The notes beneath the pieces were generated by a model. The model searched no databases. It was given only the letters and a program-made list of their open reading frames with translations, and was not told where the DNA came from. Both the position numbers and the translations under genes were made by a program. A DNA stretch of 64,000 nucleotides from DASUCS01 sp041166385 (GTDB lineage: Bacteria; Actinomycetota; Acidimicrobiia; Acidimicrobiales; JACDCH01), in assembly GCA_041166385.1 (NCBI GenBank), contig JBEEFW010000078.1, positions 1 to 64,000 on the forward strand. Reading direction: 5' to 3'. How positions within the stretch are numbered: position 1 is the stretch's first letter; each line of letters opens with the position of its first letter. Below are positions 16,345 through 24,176 of the stretch, piece by piece.

Positions 16345-17499
16345 ATGATCCGCGACCGCACCGCGATTGCGGGGGTGGGGCAGACGGAGTTCGCGAAGTC
16401 GCTCGACCGGTCCGAGAAGCGGCTCGCGCTCGAGGCCATCAAGCTTGCGCTCGACGACGCGGCCATCGATCCGGGTGAGGTCGACGGGCTGGCGTCGTAC
16501 ACGCTGGAGACCACCGAGGAAGTCGAGATCGCTCGCAATCTCGGGCTCGGCGACATCACGTTCTTCAGCCAGGTCGGCTACGGCGGCGGCGCGGGTTGCG
16601 GCGTGGTCGGCCATGCCGCGATGGCCGTCGCGACCGGGCAGTGCTCTGTCGCGGTTGCGTGGCGCAGCCGCAAGCGCGGCGCGGCCACCAGCCGGCCGTG
16701 GTCGCAAGTCCCCGACCGCGTGCGGGGCTCGCACCAGTGGACACGTCCCTTCGGTCTCCTGCGGCCGGTCGACGAAATCGCCATGCTCACGCGCCGCTAC
16801 CTGCACGAGTACGGCGGGAGCCGCGAACAGCTCGCGTCGGTCGCGGTGTCGGTGCGAGAGCACGCCAACCGCAATCCCGGGGCGATGATGTACAGCAAGC
16901 CGCTCACGACTGAGCAGTACCTCGACGCCCGATGGATCTCCGAACCGCTGTGCCTCTACGACAACTGCCTCGAGTCCGACGGCGCCGGTGCCGTCGTGAT
17001 CACCTCCGCCGAACGGGCGCGTGACTGCCCCACGACCCCGGTGCTCATTCATGCGTTCGCGCAGTCGATCCCGCAGCAGCACCAGACGATGACGAACTAC
17101 TTCGGCGAAGACCCATTGCGCGGCCCGGCGTGGGCGTGCGCCGACCGACTGTGGGCCAACAGCGAGCTCACGCCCGCCGACGTCGACGTCGCACAGCTCT
17201 ACGACGCATTCAGCCCGCTCGTTCCGCTGTCGCTCGAGGGGTACGGCTTCGTCGAGCGCGGCGAAGGCCTCGGCTTCTGCGCCGACGGCGGGCTGAAGCT
17301 CGGCGGCGCGCTTCCGACCAACACAAGTGGGGCGGGCATGTCCGAGGCGTACGTGCACGGCTTCAACCTGGTCGTCGAAGGTGCTCGCCAGTTGCGAGGC
17401 GAATCGCACTCACAAGTCGACGGCGCCGCAGCGTGCCTCGTCACGAGTGGCGAGGGCGTCCCGACCAGCGCGCTGCTTCTCCGCAAGGACGACGAGTGA
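16345..17499 (+). CDS. Thiolase-fold lipid-transfer protein (Ltp2-like)
   Basis: The 384-residue protein belongs to the thiolase/SCP-x-like group (RTAIAGVGQTEFAK; VDVAQLYDAFSPLVPLSLEGYGF; GGALPTNTSGAG). Ltp2-type members paired with a DUF35 protein perform retro-aldol cleavage of steroid side-chain beta-hydroxy-CoA thioesters. The immediate DUF35 partner here supports that assignment. A good SD (GGAGG, 16336-16340) supports ATG 16345, although the frame is open upstream through the palindrome. It overlaps the next gene by the GTGA junction. Confidence 0.85.
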   Translation: MIRDRTAIAGVGQTEFAKSLDRSEKRLALEAIKLALDDAAIDPGEVDGLASYTLETTEEVEIARNLGLGDITFFSQVGYGGGAGCGVVGHAAMAVATGQCSVAVAWRSRKRGAATSRPWSQVPDRVRGSHQWTRPFGLLRPVDEIAMLTRRYLHEYGGSREQLASVAVSVREHANRNPGAMMYSKPLTTEQYLDARWISEPLCLYDNCLESDGAGAVVITSAERARDCPTTPVLIHAFAQSIPQQHQTMTNYFGEDPLRGPAWACADRLWANSELTPADVDVAQLYDAFSPLVPLSLEGYGFVERGEGLGFCADGGLKLGGALPTNTSGAGMSEAYVHGFNLVVEGARQLRGESHSQVDGAAACLVTSGEGVPTSALLLRKDDE

Positions 17500-17939
17500 T
17501 CGAGGGCCTGATCCTCCCCGACGTTGGGCATCCCGAGGCCGCCGCGTTCTGGGAAGGGTGCTCGCAGGGTGAGCTGCGAGTGCAAGCGTGCGCATCCTGC
17601 GGACGCCGCCGCATGCCACCTCGCCCGATGTGCCCGTGGTGCCAGTCGTTCGACGTCCGCTGGGAGCCGATGTCGGGCCGCGCCCGTGTGTGGTCGGTCG
17701 TGATCCCCCACCCGCCGCTGCTTCCGGCCTACGGCGAACAGGCGCCCTACAACGTGGTGGTCGTCGAGCTCGAGGACGATCCGTCGATCCGCTTCGTCGG
17801 CAACGTCATCGCTCAGGCCGGTGCGCCGCTGAACTCGATCGAGCCGCACAGCGTCGCGATCGGCGACGAGGTCGAGGTCGTGTTCAGCCAGGTGGCCGAC
17901 GACGTCTGGCTCCCGCACTGGGTCGCGCGAAGCTCCTGA
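17496..17939 (+). CDS. DUF35 OB-fold/rubredoxin-zinc protein (ChsH2-like partner)
   Basis: The 147-residue protein has a zinc ribbon with two CxxC pairs ten residues apart (CASC...CPWC, about residues 32-51), then an OB-fold (GRARVWSVVIPHPPLLPAYGEQAPYNVVVVEL). Such proteins form obligate complexes with thiolase-fold enzymes and bind acyl-CoA. In cholesterol degradation ChsH2's DUF35 domain partners Ltp2. The GTG overlaps the Ltp2-like stop, so the two are translationally coupled and surely form one complex. Confidence 0.88.
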   Translation: MIEGLILPDVGHPEAAAFWEGCSQGELRVQACASCGRRRMPPRPMCPWCQSFDVRWEPMSGRARVWSVVIPHPPLLPAYGEQAPYNVVVVELEDDPSIRFVGNVIAQAGAPLNSIEPHSVAIGDEVEVVFSQVADDVWLPHWVARSS

Positions 17940-17940
17940 C

Positions 17941-18708
17941 ATGCGCGGACTCGAGGGCAAGGTCGTCGTCGTCGCCGGCGGCGCGGGCGGCATCGGGACA
18001 GCGACGAGCATGCGGCTCGCCGAGGAAGGCGCCAAGGTCGTCGTGGGCGACTTGAACGAAGGCGCTGCCAAGGAAGTGGCCGACGGCATCTCGTCCGCCG
18101 GAGGAACGGCGATCGCCGTGCAGTTCGACGTGTCTGACGAAGAATCGGTCGGCGCACTGGTGCGCGCTGCAGTCGACGCCTTCGGCGGCATCGACCTTTG
18201 CCACGCGAACGCGGCGGATCTCTCCGTTCCGGTGATCATGGGCGACACACATGCGCTCGACATCGACCTCGAGATCTGGGACCGCACGATGCAGGTCAAC
18301 CTGCGCGGCTTCCTGCTCTGCACGCGGTACGTCGTCCCCGAGCTCGTGAAGCGCGGAGGCGGAGCCATCGTCTACACGAGCTCGGCGGCGTCGTTCGTCG
18401 GCGAACCCGCCCGCCCCGCGTACGCGGCGGCCAAGAGTGGCGTGAACGCGCTCATGCGCCACGTCGCGTCGAAATGGGGCAAGCAACACATTCGTGCGAA
18501 CGCGATCGCTCCGGGGCTCGTCGTGTCCGATCAGATGAGCGACGTGATCCCGCAGGACATGCAAGACCGCACCTTGAGGGGCACGCGGTCGTGGCGCCTC
18601 GGCCATCCGCGGGACATCGCGGCGATGGTGGCGTTCCTGCTGTCAGACGACGGCGAGTGGGTGAACGGTCAGGTGATCAGCGTCGACGGCGGCGTCACCC
18701 TGCGCTGA
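17941..18708 (+). CDS. SDR family oxidoreductase
   Basis: The 255-residue NAD(P)-dependent short-chain dehydrogenase has the Rossmann motif GGAGGIG, the catalytic Ser in YTSSAAS and YAAAK (about residues 161-165). NAA of the usual NNAG motif is changed to ANAA. It probably oxidises or reduces a hydroxy/keto intermediate of the same pathway. One base separates it from the DUF35 gene. Its 3' end overlaps the convergent hydrolase by 14 bases. Confidence 0.88.
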   Translation: MRGLEGKVVVVAGGAGGIGTATSMRLAEEGAKVVVGDLNEGAAKEVADGISSAGGTAIAVQFDVSDEESVGALVRAAVDAFGGIDLCHANAADLSVPVIMGDTHALDIDLEIWDRTMQVNLRGFLLCTRYVVPELVKRGGGAIVYTSSAASFVGEPARPAYAAAKSGVNALMRHVASKWGKQHIRANAIAPGLVVSDQMSDVIPQDMQDRTLRGTRSWRLGHPRDIAAMVAFLLSDDGEWVNGQVISVDGGVTLR

Positions 18709-19849
18709 GGCACGACAGGAGCGCCTCGCTCAACCCGACGGTGCGCGGGTCGGGCTCGCCGTTGAAGTCGATGCACTGGTTCATGACGTAGCCGAACCCG
18801 ATCTCGTGTCCGAGGTGTCCGAACCCGAGCGAGCCGCCGAGGCCGGGATGCCCGAACGAGCCGGGCCCGATCATCGGGTTCATCGGCTCGTGCAGCATGA
18901 AACCGAGACCGTTGGGGAACGGCTCCCGGTCGACGAGAACGAGATCGGGGCCGAAGTACTGCTCTTTCGTCGCCGCCTCAACGGTGGGTGCGGCGAGCAG
19001 CCGGACGCCGTCGACCTCTCCGACACACGCGGCGTAGAGCCTCGCCAACGACCGCGCTGTGGTGATGCCGTTGACAGCCGGCAGTTCCGCTGCATGGAAC
19101 GCGCGCTCGTTGAAGGTCGTGATCAAGATCGGCGGGTTGAGAAACGCGCGGTGCGTCATGGTTCCCGGGGTGAGGAGCGCAGTGAAGAACTCGCTCACCA
19201 CGTCGGTCACGGCGAAGTCGATGAGCGGTGCGACCCGCGCTTCCAGACCTTCGGGGAGCCCGACGAAGAAGTCGGCGCCGAGCGGCCCGGCGATGTCGTC
19301 GGCGACGAAGCGGCCGGGTGACCGGCCGCTCACTCGGTGGATCACTTCGCCGACGAGGTGGCCGAACGTGACTGCGTGGTATCCCCTCGCCGACCCCGGC
19401 TCCCAGTTCGGCGGCTGGGCACCAAGACGCTCGATGACCGGACCCCACGCGAGGAACTCCTCGACCGTGGTCGGCTCGTCGATCGCCGCGAGACCGGCGG
19501 TATGGCTGAGGAGCTGCCGAACGGTGATGCCGTCTTTCCCGCTCGCCGCGAATTCGGGCCAGTACTGCGCCACCGGTTGATCGACATCGAGCAACCCGCG
19601 CTCGCTGAGCAGCAGCGCGCCCATCGTCGTGATGCCCTTGGTCGTGGAGAACACGAGCTGCAACGTGTCCGGGCCGTAGGGGCGGGCCGTCTCCGCCTCG
19701 GCCACACCGCCCCAGAGGTCGACCACCACCTCGCCCCGGCGATACACGCACGCCGCGGCACCGACATCTCCGTGCTGATCGAAGTTGGCTGCAAACGCGT
19801 CCCGCACCGGCTCGAAGCCAGGGGCGACCGACCCACCAATGGTTGCCAT
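18695..19849 (-). CDS. Serine beta-lactamase-like esterase (EstB type)
   Basis: The 384-residue protein has the class C penicillin-binding fold with the nucleophile tetrad STTK (FSTTKGIT) and a Tyr motif YHA in place of YxN. It lacks a signal peptide and is likely a cytoplasmic esterase or hydrolase rather than a true beta-lactamase. The start ATG 19849 is preceded by TACGCT eight bases upstream, with no SD. Longer open sequence upstream overlaps the neighbouring gene and is rejected. Its 3' end is antisense to the SDR 3' end. Confidence 0.8.
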   Translation of the reverse strand: MATIGGSVAPGFEPVRDAFAANFDQHGDVGAAACVYRRGEVVVDLWGGVAEAETARPYGPDTLQLVFSTTKGITTMGALLLSERGLLDVDQPVAQYWPEFAASGKDGITVRQLLSHTAGLAAIDEPTTVEEFLAWGPVIERLGAQPPNWEPGSARGYHAVTFGHLVGEVIHRVSGRSPGRFVADDIAGPLGADFFVGLPEGLEARVAPLIDFAVTDVVSEFFTALLTPGTMTHRAFLNPPILITTFNERAFHAAELPAVNGITTARSLARLYAACVGEVDGVRLLAAPTVEAATKEQYFGPDLVLVDREPFPNGLGFMLHEPMNPMIGPGSFGHPGLGGSLGFGHLGHEIGFGYVMNQCIDFNGEPDPRTVGLSEALLSCLSAG

Positions 19850-19938
19850 GGCGGAGGAGCGTAGTGACGACTCAGGCACGTTCGCTGGTGAAGCAGACTT
19901 GGTCAGTGAGCGCTGAGCACAGAGACCACGGCCGGTCG

Positions 19939-20808
19939 ATGATGAGGCGAGGAGGCGCGGCGGCGTTCGCGCTGCTGCTGGTTCTCGGCGCATGCAGCGG
20001 GAGCTCGGACAACAGCGCGACCAAGTCATCGGCGTCGTCAATCGCGTCATCCGCGCTCTCCGCACCCGAGGACACGATGGTCGATGTCGGCGGCCACAAG
20101 CTGCACGTCGTCTGCCAAGGCACGGGCTCCCCGGCTGTGCTCATCGAAACGGGCGCAGGCCAGTCGGTCAGTGCGTTCAACGGCCTGCAACCGGCACTGG
20201 CGGCGACGAACCGAACCTGCGTCTACGAGCGCGCAGGAAACGGCACCAGCGAGGCGAGCCCGTCGCCGCGGACCGCGCAGCAGGTTTCCGACGAACTACA
20301 GCTACTGATCGAGAACAAGGCGATTCCCGTTCCCTTCGTGCTGCTCTCCCATTCCCTCGGCGGGATGTATGCGCAGCTCTTTGCGGCGGAGCACGCGACG
20401 GAGATCGCCGGGCTCGTCTTTCTCGATCCCCGCACGGCCGAGTACCAGTTGTCGTATCGCACGCACCTCACGCCCGATGAACTCGCCGCTGATGCCGCCG
20501 ACACTGCGCAGGTGATCAAGACCGAGCCGGCCGGCCCGGAGATCGCGGCCATGGATTTGAGCGCCGCTCAGGTGAAAGCGAAGGGCACGATTCCGCCGTT
20601 CCCGACGATCGTGTTGACCGCGGGTGTGCCATTTCCGGGCCAGAGCGAATCCGACCTGACGTTCTGGCGGACCACGCACGAGAACTTGGCCGCGCAGTCA
20701 CCGAAGAGCGCGTGGCGAATCGTCGACGGCGCAGAGCACGACATCTGGCGCACGCACGCCACGGCCGTACTGGAGGCCGTCGCGTCCGTCGTCAGTGGCA
20801 ACCCGTGA
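19939..20808 (+). CDS. Alpha/beta-hydrolase lipoprotein
   Basis: The 289-residue protein starts with a lipoprotein signal (lipobox VLGAC, Cys about residue 19) and an Ser-rich linker. The hydrolase fold follows: nucleophile elbow SHSLGG, acid region LVFLDPR and the late histidine GAEHDIW. It is probably an extracytoplasmic esterase anchored to the membrane. Two adjacent ATGs (19939 and 19942) compete as start. Substrate unknown. Divergent from the esterase gene at 18695. Confidence 0.8.
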   Translation: MMRRGGAAAFALLLVLGACSGSSDNSATKSSASSIASSALSAPEDTMVDVGGHKLHVVCQGTGSPAVLIETGAGQSVSAFNGLQPALAATNRTCVYERAGNGTSEASPSPRTAQQVSDELQLLIENKAIPVPFVLLSHSLGGMYAQLFAAEHATEIAGLVFLDPRTAEYQLSYRTHLTPDELAADAADTAQVIKTEPAGPEIAAMDLSAAQVKAKGTIPPFPTIVLTAGVPFPGQSESDLTFWRTTHENLAAQSPKSAWRIVDGAEHDIWRTHATAVLEAVASVVSGNP

Positions 20809-20813
20809 GTCGG

Positions 20814-21134
20814 TCAGACGGGGACGCGAGTTGTAGTGCGCGCTCGCTCGCGGGCCTCGCGGAGCGACTCGTGGTGGCGGAGATCGATCGTCTGCCCGTC
20901 GTCGTCGACCTCGGTCGAACGCTTGCGGTGCGTGGTGAGGGCCTTCTCGCGAGCCTCGGGATCGTCCATCGCCAACGAGTAGATGGCGGCGGAGGCCATG
21001 AGCGCCACGCCCATCACCATCCACACGGTCCCGACGAAGAAGTCCTCGTTCTGCCAGGCGACGTAGTAGCCACCGCTGGCGGCAGCCAGGCCCGCGATCG
21101 CGGTAAGGCGGGTGAGCAGTTGACGGATTCGCAT
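20814..21134 (-). CDS. Small two-helix membrane protein
   Basis: A 106-residue protein with two transmembrane helices (about residues 7-26 and 31-53, LTAIAGLAAASGGYYVAW and FVGTVWMVMGVALMASAAIY) followed by a highly charged cytoplasmic tail. A strong SD (AGGAGG) six bases before the ATG supports it. No family recognised. Confidence 0.7.
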   Translation of the reverse strand: MRIRQLLTRLTAIAGLAAASGGYYVAWQNEDFFVGTVWMVMGVALMASAAIYSLAMDDPEAREKALTTHRKRSTEVDDDGQTIDLRHHESLREARERARTTTRVPV

Positions 21135-21191
21135 GATGTCCTCCTGCGGAAGTCTTCGCCGGAGTTACCCACACAGTCCGTGACTAGACAC

Positions 21192-21644
21192 TCACGTACC
21201 GGTCGCGGCCCGTTTCGCTGCTTCCCAGCCCTTCAACATCGTCCCGAAATGGGCCGGGTTGTAGACGTCCTCTTCGGACTGCCAGAGGCCATTGCCCGCG
21301 TATTTGAGGATCGTGATGTTGACCCCGTCGTGCACGGATCCGTCGCCGGGGTCTTCCATGCGATTGGCGACCTCGCACACGATCCAGCCGCGGTCCTCGT
21401 CGACGATGTACCAGTTGATCGGGAACTCGTGCATGAGGTGCCCCGGATACTCACCCATCGTCTTGGTGATCCATTCGCGCACGGCCTCGCGTCCCTTGAA
21501 GACGCCGTACATGTGCTCGATGTACTCGCAGTCCTCCGTGAAGATGTCGGGCCACTTGCTCCAGTCACCGGTGCGACCGGCCTCGGCGCCCGCGGCCTGG
21601 TAGTCCACAAACGCGCGCTCGAGCTCCTCGCGACTCCAACCCAT
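21192..21644 (-). CDS. SnoaL/NTF2-like protein
   Basis: This 150-residue protein has the NTF2-like cone fold pattern (FVDYQAAGAEAGRTGDWSKWPDIFTEDCEYIEHMYGVFKGREAVREWI). Related proteins are polyketide cyclases, dehydratases, isomerases or non-enzymatic binding proteins. It lies three bases after the amidohydrolase gene and is the last of a three-gene minus-strand operon, so it may act on the product of those enzymes. Exact reaction unknown. Confidence 0.8.
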   Translation of the reverse strand: MGWSREELERAFVDYQAAGAEAGRTGDWSKWPDIFTEDCEYIEHMYGVFKGREAVREWITKTMGEYPGHLMHEFPINWYIVDEDRGWIVCEVANRMEDPGDGSVHDGVNITILKYAGNGLWQSEEDVYNPAHFGTMLKGWEAAKRAATGT

Positions 21645-21647
21645 CGA

Positions 21648-22940
21648 TTACTTCCCGCCAGACGCGGCGGCGACGATCGACGTGATCGTGATCGGCGGCT
21701 CACTGGGATCGCGCGGCAGCGCGCCCGTCACGGCCCGCTCGCTGACGTCGACGTCGACAGCCTGCGACCGCAGTGCGCCGACCGTCGCCTTGTCCTTCGG
21801 GATGTGCGCGAACGGGTCGTAGCTGAACAACCTGATCGCGTTCTCGTGCGTGATCTTGTTGATCTCGTCGTCGGGGATACCGGCGAGCGCGGGCGCGAGC
21901 AGCTCGGGTGAGTGCGGCCACGTCGAATCAGAATGCGGGTAGTCGCACTCCCACGTGATGTGGTCCAGGTTGAGGTGGTGGCGATTCTCGAGACCGACGG
22001 CATCGTCGATGAAGCACGTGATGATGCGCTCGTTGAACAACTCACTCGGCAACAGCCCGCCCAGGTCTTGCCCGGTCCACGCCTTGTGGTGCTTGTACAC
22101 GTAGTCGACGCGCTCGAGGAAGTACGGGATCCACCCGATGCCGCCCTCACTCATCGCGAACTTGAGGTTGGGGAACTTCTGCAACACGCGCGACCACAAC
22201 AGATCGGACGCCGCCTGCACGAGGTTCATCGGTTGCAACGTGATCATCACGTTGATCGGCGCATCGGCCGCCGTGACGATCATCTGCGACGACGAGCCGA
22301 TGTGCAGGCACACGATGGTGTTCTCGTCGCTGCACGCCTTCCAGAACGGATCCCAGTGATCGGAGTGCAGGCTCGGGTAACCGAGACGGTCGGGATTCTC
22401 CGAGAACGTGACGGCGTGGCAGCCCTTCTTCGCGACACGGTGGATCTCGGCGGCCATCTCGTTGGGATCCCACAGCGCGGGAAGTGACAACGGGATGAAG
22501 CGGCCCGGGTACGTGCCGCACCACTCGTCGATGTGCCAGTCGTTGTACCCCTGGAGCAGCGCCTTCGCGAGGTCTTTGTCCTCCACGCGCGCCCACAGCT
22601 GACCGCAGAAGCCGGACATCGACGGGAAGCACATCGAACCGAGCACGCCGTTGGCGTCCATGTCGCGCACGCGGTCGTGGATGTCCCAGCAACCGTGGCG
22701 CATGTCGGCGAACGAGGTCGGGTCGATGCCGTACTCCGCGGCCGGACGTCCGGCCACCGCGTTGAGCCCGATGTTCGGCAGCTCATTGCCGCGGAAGGAC
22801 CACACGTCGGTGCCGTCTTCCTTCGTGACCATTTTCGGCACTTCGTCGGTGTACTTCTTCGGTACGCGGCCGTCCCACATGTGCGGCGGCTCGATCGCGT
22901 GATCGTCGACCGAAACGAGGATCATGTCCTCGAGCTGCAT
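21648..22940 (-). CDS. Amidohydrolase-2 family protein, paralog 2
   Basis: The 430-residue TIM-barrel protein has VSVDDHAIEPPHMW, HIGSSSQM and WECDYPHSDSTWP metal-region motifs. A C-terminal extension (about residues 380-430) is absent from the other paralogs. A strong SD (AAGGGGGG) lies before the ATG. It sits in the operon 24143-21192 between another amidohydrolase and the SnoaL-like gene. Like the others it may be a decarboxylase or hydrolase of a ring-derived acid. Confidence 0.85.
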   Translation of the reverse strand: MQLEDMILVSVDDHAIEPPHMWDGRVPKKYTDEVPKMVTKEDGTDVWSFRGNELPNIGLNAVAGRPAAEYGIDPTSFADMRHGCWDIHDRVRDMDANGVLGSMCFPSMSGFCGQLWARVEDKDLAKALLQGYNDWHIDEWCGTYPGRFIPLSLPALWDPNEMAAEIHRVAKKGCHAVTFSENPDRLGYPSLHSDHWDPFWKACSDENTIVCLHIGSSSQMIVTAADAPINVMITLQPMNLVQAASDLLWSRVLQKFPNLKFAMSEGGIGWIPYFLERVDYVYKHHKAWTGQDLGGLLPSELFNERIITCFIDDAVGLENRHHLNLDHITWECDYPHSDSTWPHSPELLAPALAGIPDDEINKITHENAIRLFSYDPFAHIPKDKATVGALRSQAVDVDVSERAVTGALPRDPSEPPITITSIVAAASGGK

Positions 22941-22958
22941 GGGCCCCCCTTTGGGACT

Positions 22959-24143
22959 TTAGGAATCCAAGTTGAAGATGCGAACTGCGTTGCCGGCGAG
23001 AATTTGGTGACGCTCGTTGGCGGGGACGTCGGCCATCGTGTCGTTGATGACCTTGCGAGAGTACGGCCAGTCGTTGCCGTGGTGCGGGTAGTCGGTGCTC
23101 CACATCATGTTGTCGACACCCACGGCATGCCGGTTGGCGATGCCGTTGCGGTCGGTGATGAACGCGGCCGACAAGTTGCGCCGCCAGTAGAACGACGGCG
23201 GCTCGCTCATCGGGATGTTCCCCCATGAGCGGTTGCGCCAGTAGCGGTCGTCCATCTGCTCGAGCAGGTGCGGGATCCAGCCGACGCCCGTCTCGATGAG
23301 CGGGATCTGCAGCCGCGGGAACCGCTCGAACACGCCGGTGAAGATCAACTGGCCGATCGTGTTGGGCACCGTGGCGAACACCCCAGCGAGGCCGCCGACT
23401 GCCTTGGCGTTGGCCTTCGACTTCTGCTCGTCCTTGCTGCCGTACAGCGTGTTGCTGCCCTTGCCGGCGTCAGCCTGCGCTCGTCGTGAGCGCTGGCGAG
23501 CCACTCGACTGATGAGGTTGATGTGGATGCACACCGGCATCTGCTCGTCCTCGGCCGCTGCCCAGAACGGATCGTCGTCGTCGGAGATGCCGTCGCCGGC
23601 CGATGGCCAGCACGAGATCACGACGCCCTTGAAGCCGCGCGCCTTGGCCTTGCGCAACGTCTCGACCATGTCGCCGACACCGGTCGATGGCATCTGGGCC
23701 ATACCGACGAGACGAGTGCGATCGTTCGCGCAGAACTCGTCCCACAAGAAGTTGTTGTACGCCTCGACGCCGGCGCGCACGAAGTCGTCGTCGTCGTCAC
23801 CGAGGAAGTGGCCGATCGTGCGTTGCGGCGGAAACAGGATCTCGGCGTCGACGCCGTCGATGTCCATGTCGCCCAGCCGCGCCTTGCCGTCGTAGCAGCC
23901 GGCGCGCGCCTGCTCGTACGTGACGCCCGTCCAGCGGAACTGATCCCAGGGCAATCCGGGTGTCGTGACGAGACCGATCGGATCGGGGTCGGGCGCGCCG
24001 GCGAACTGCCACGCGTCGCCGCCGTCGGCGTCCTTCGCGAGCTTCGGCGCCTTGTCGTGATACTGCTTCGGCAGCCACCTCTCCCAGATGTGCACGGGTT
24101 CGAGCACGTGAGCATCGGCCGACACGATGCGGAAGGGCGCCAT
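22959..24143 (-). CDS. Amidohydrolase-2 family protein, paralog 3
   Basis: The 394-residue protein has SADAHVLEPVHIWERWLP, a middle MPVCIHINLIS region and WSTDYPHHGNDWPYS, so the DxHxxE, His and Asp metal positions are retained. It has an insertion rich in Lys/Arg (RVARQRSRRAQADAGKGSN). ATG 24143 is chosen because it gives the family N-terminus and lies eight bases after TACTGT. A much longer open frame upstream is antisense to the CoA-transferase and rejected. Divergent from that gene across operator O4; first gene of its operon. Confidence 0.85.
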   Translation of the reverse strand: MAPFRIVSADAHVLEPVHIWERWLPKQYHDKAPKLAKDADGGDAWQFAGAPDPDPIGLVTTPGLPWDQFRWTGVTYEQARAGCYDGKARLGDMDIDGVDAEILFPPQRTIGHFLGDDDDDFVRAGVEAYNNFLWDEFCANDRTRLVGMAQMPSTGVGDMVETLRKAKARGFKGVVISCWPSAGDGISDDDDPFWAAAEDEQMPVCIHINLISRVARQRSRRAQADAGKGSNTLYGSKDEQKSKANAKAVGGLAGVFATVPNTIGQLIFTGVFERFPRLQIPLIETGVGWIPHLLEQMDDRYWRNRSWGNIPMSEPPSFYWRRNLSAAFITDRNGIANRHAVGVDNMMWSTDYPHHGNDWPYSRKVINDTMADVPANERHQILAGNAVRIFNLDS

Positions 24144-24158
24144 CGACCCAGACAGTAG

Positions 24159-24176
24159 CCTGACACGCGTGTCAGG
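24159..24176. promoter_or_regulatory. Operator-like palindrome O4
   Basis: CCTGACACGCGTGTCAGG is a perfect 18-bp palindrome in the 25-base interval between divergent starts (24143 minus, 24169 plus). The plus-strand GTG lies inside it. It is identical to O5 at 26210. The geometry is that of a TetR operator blocking both promoters. Confidence 0.75.
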
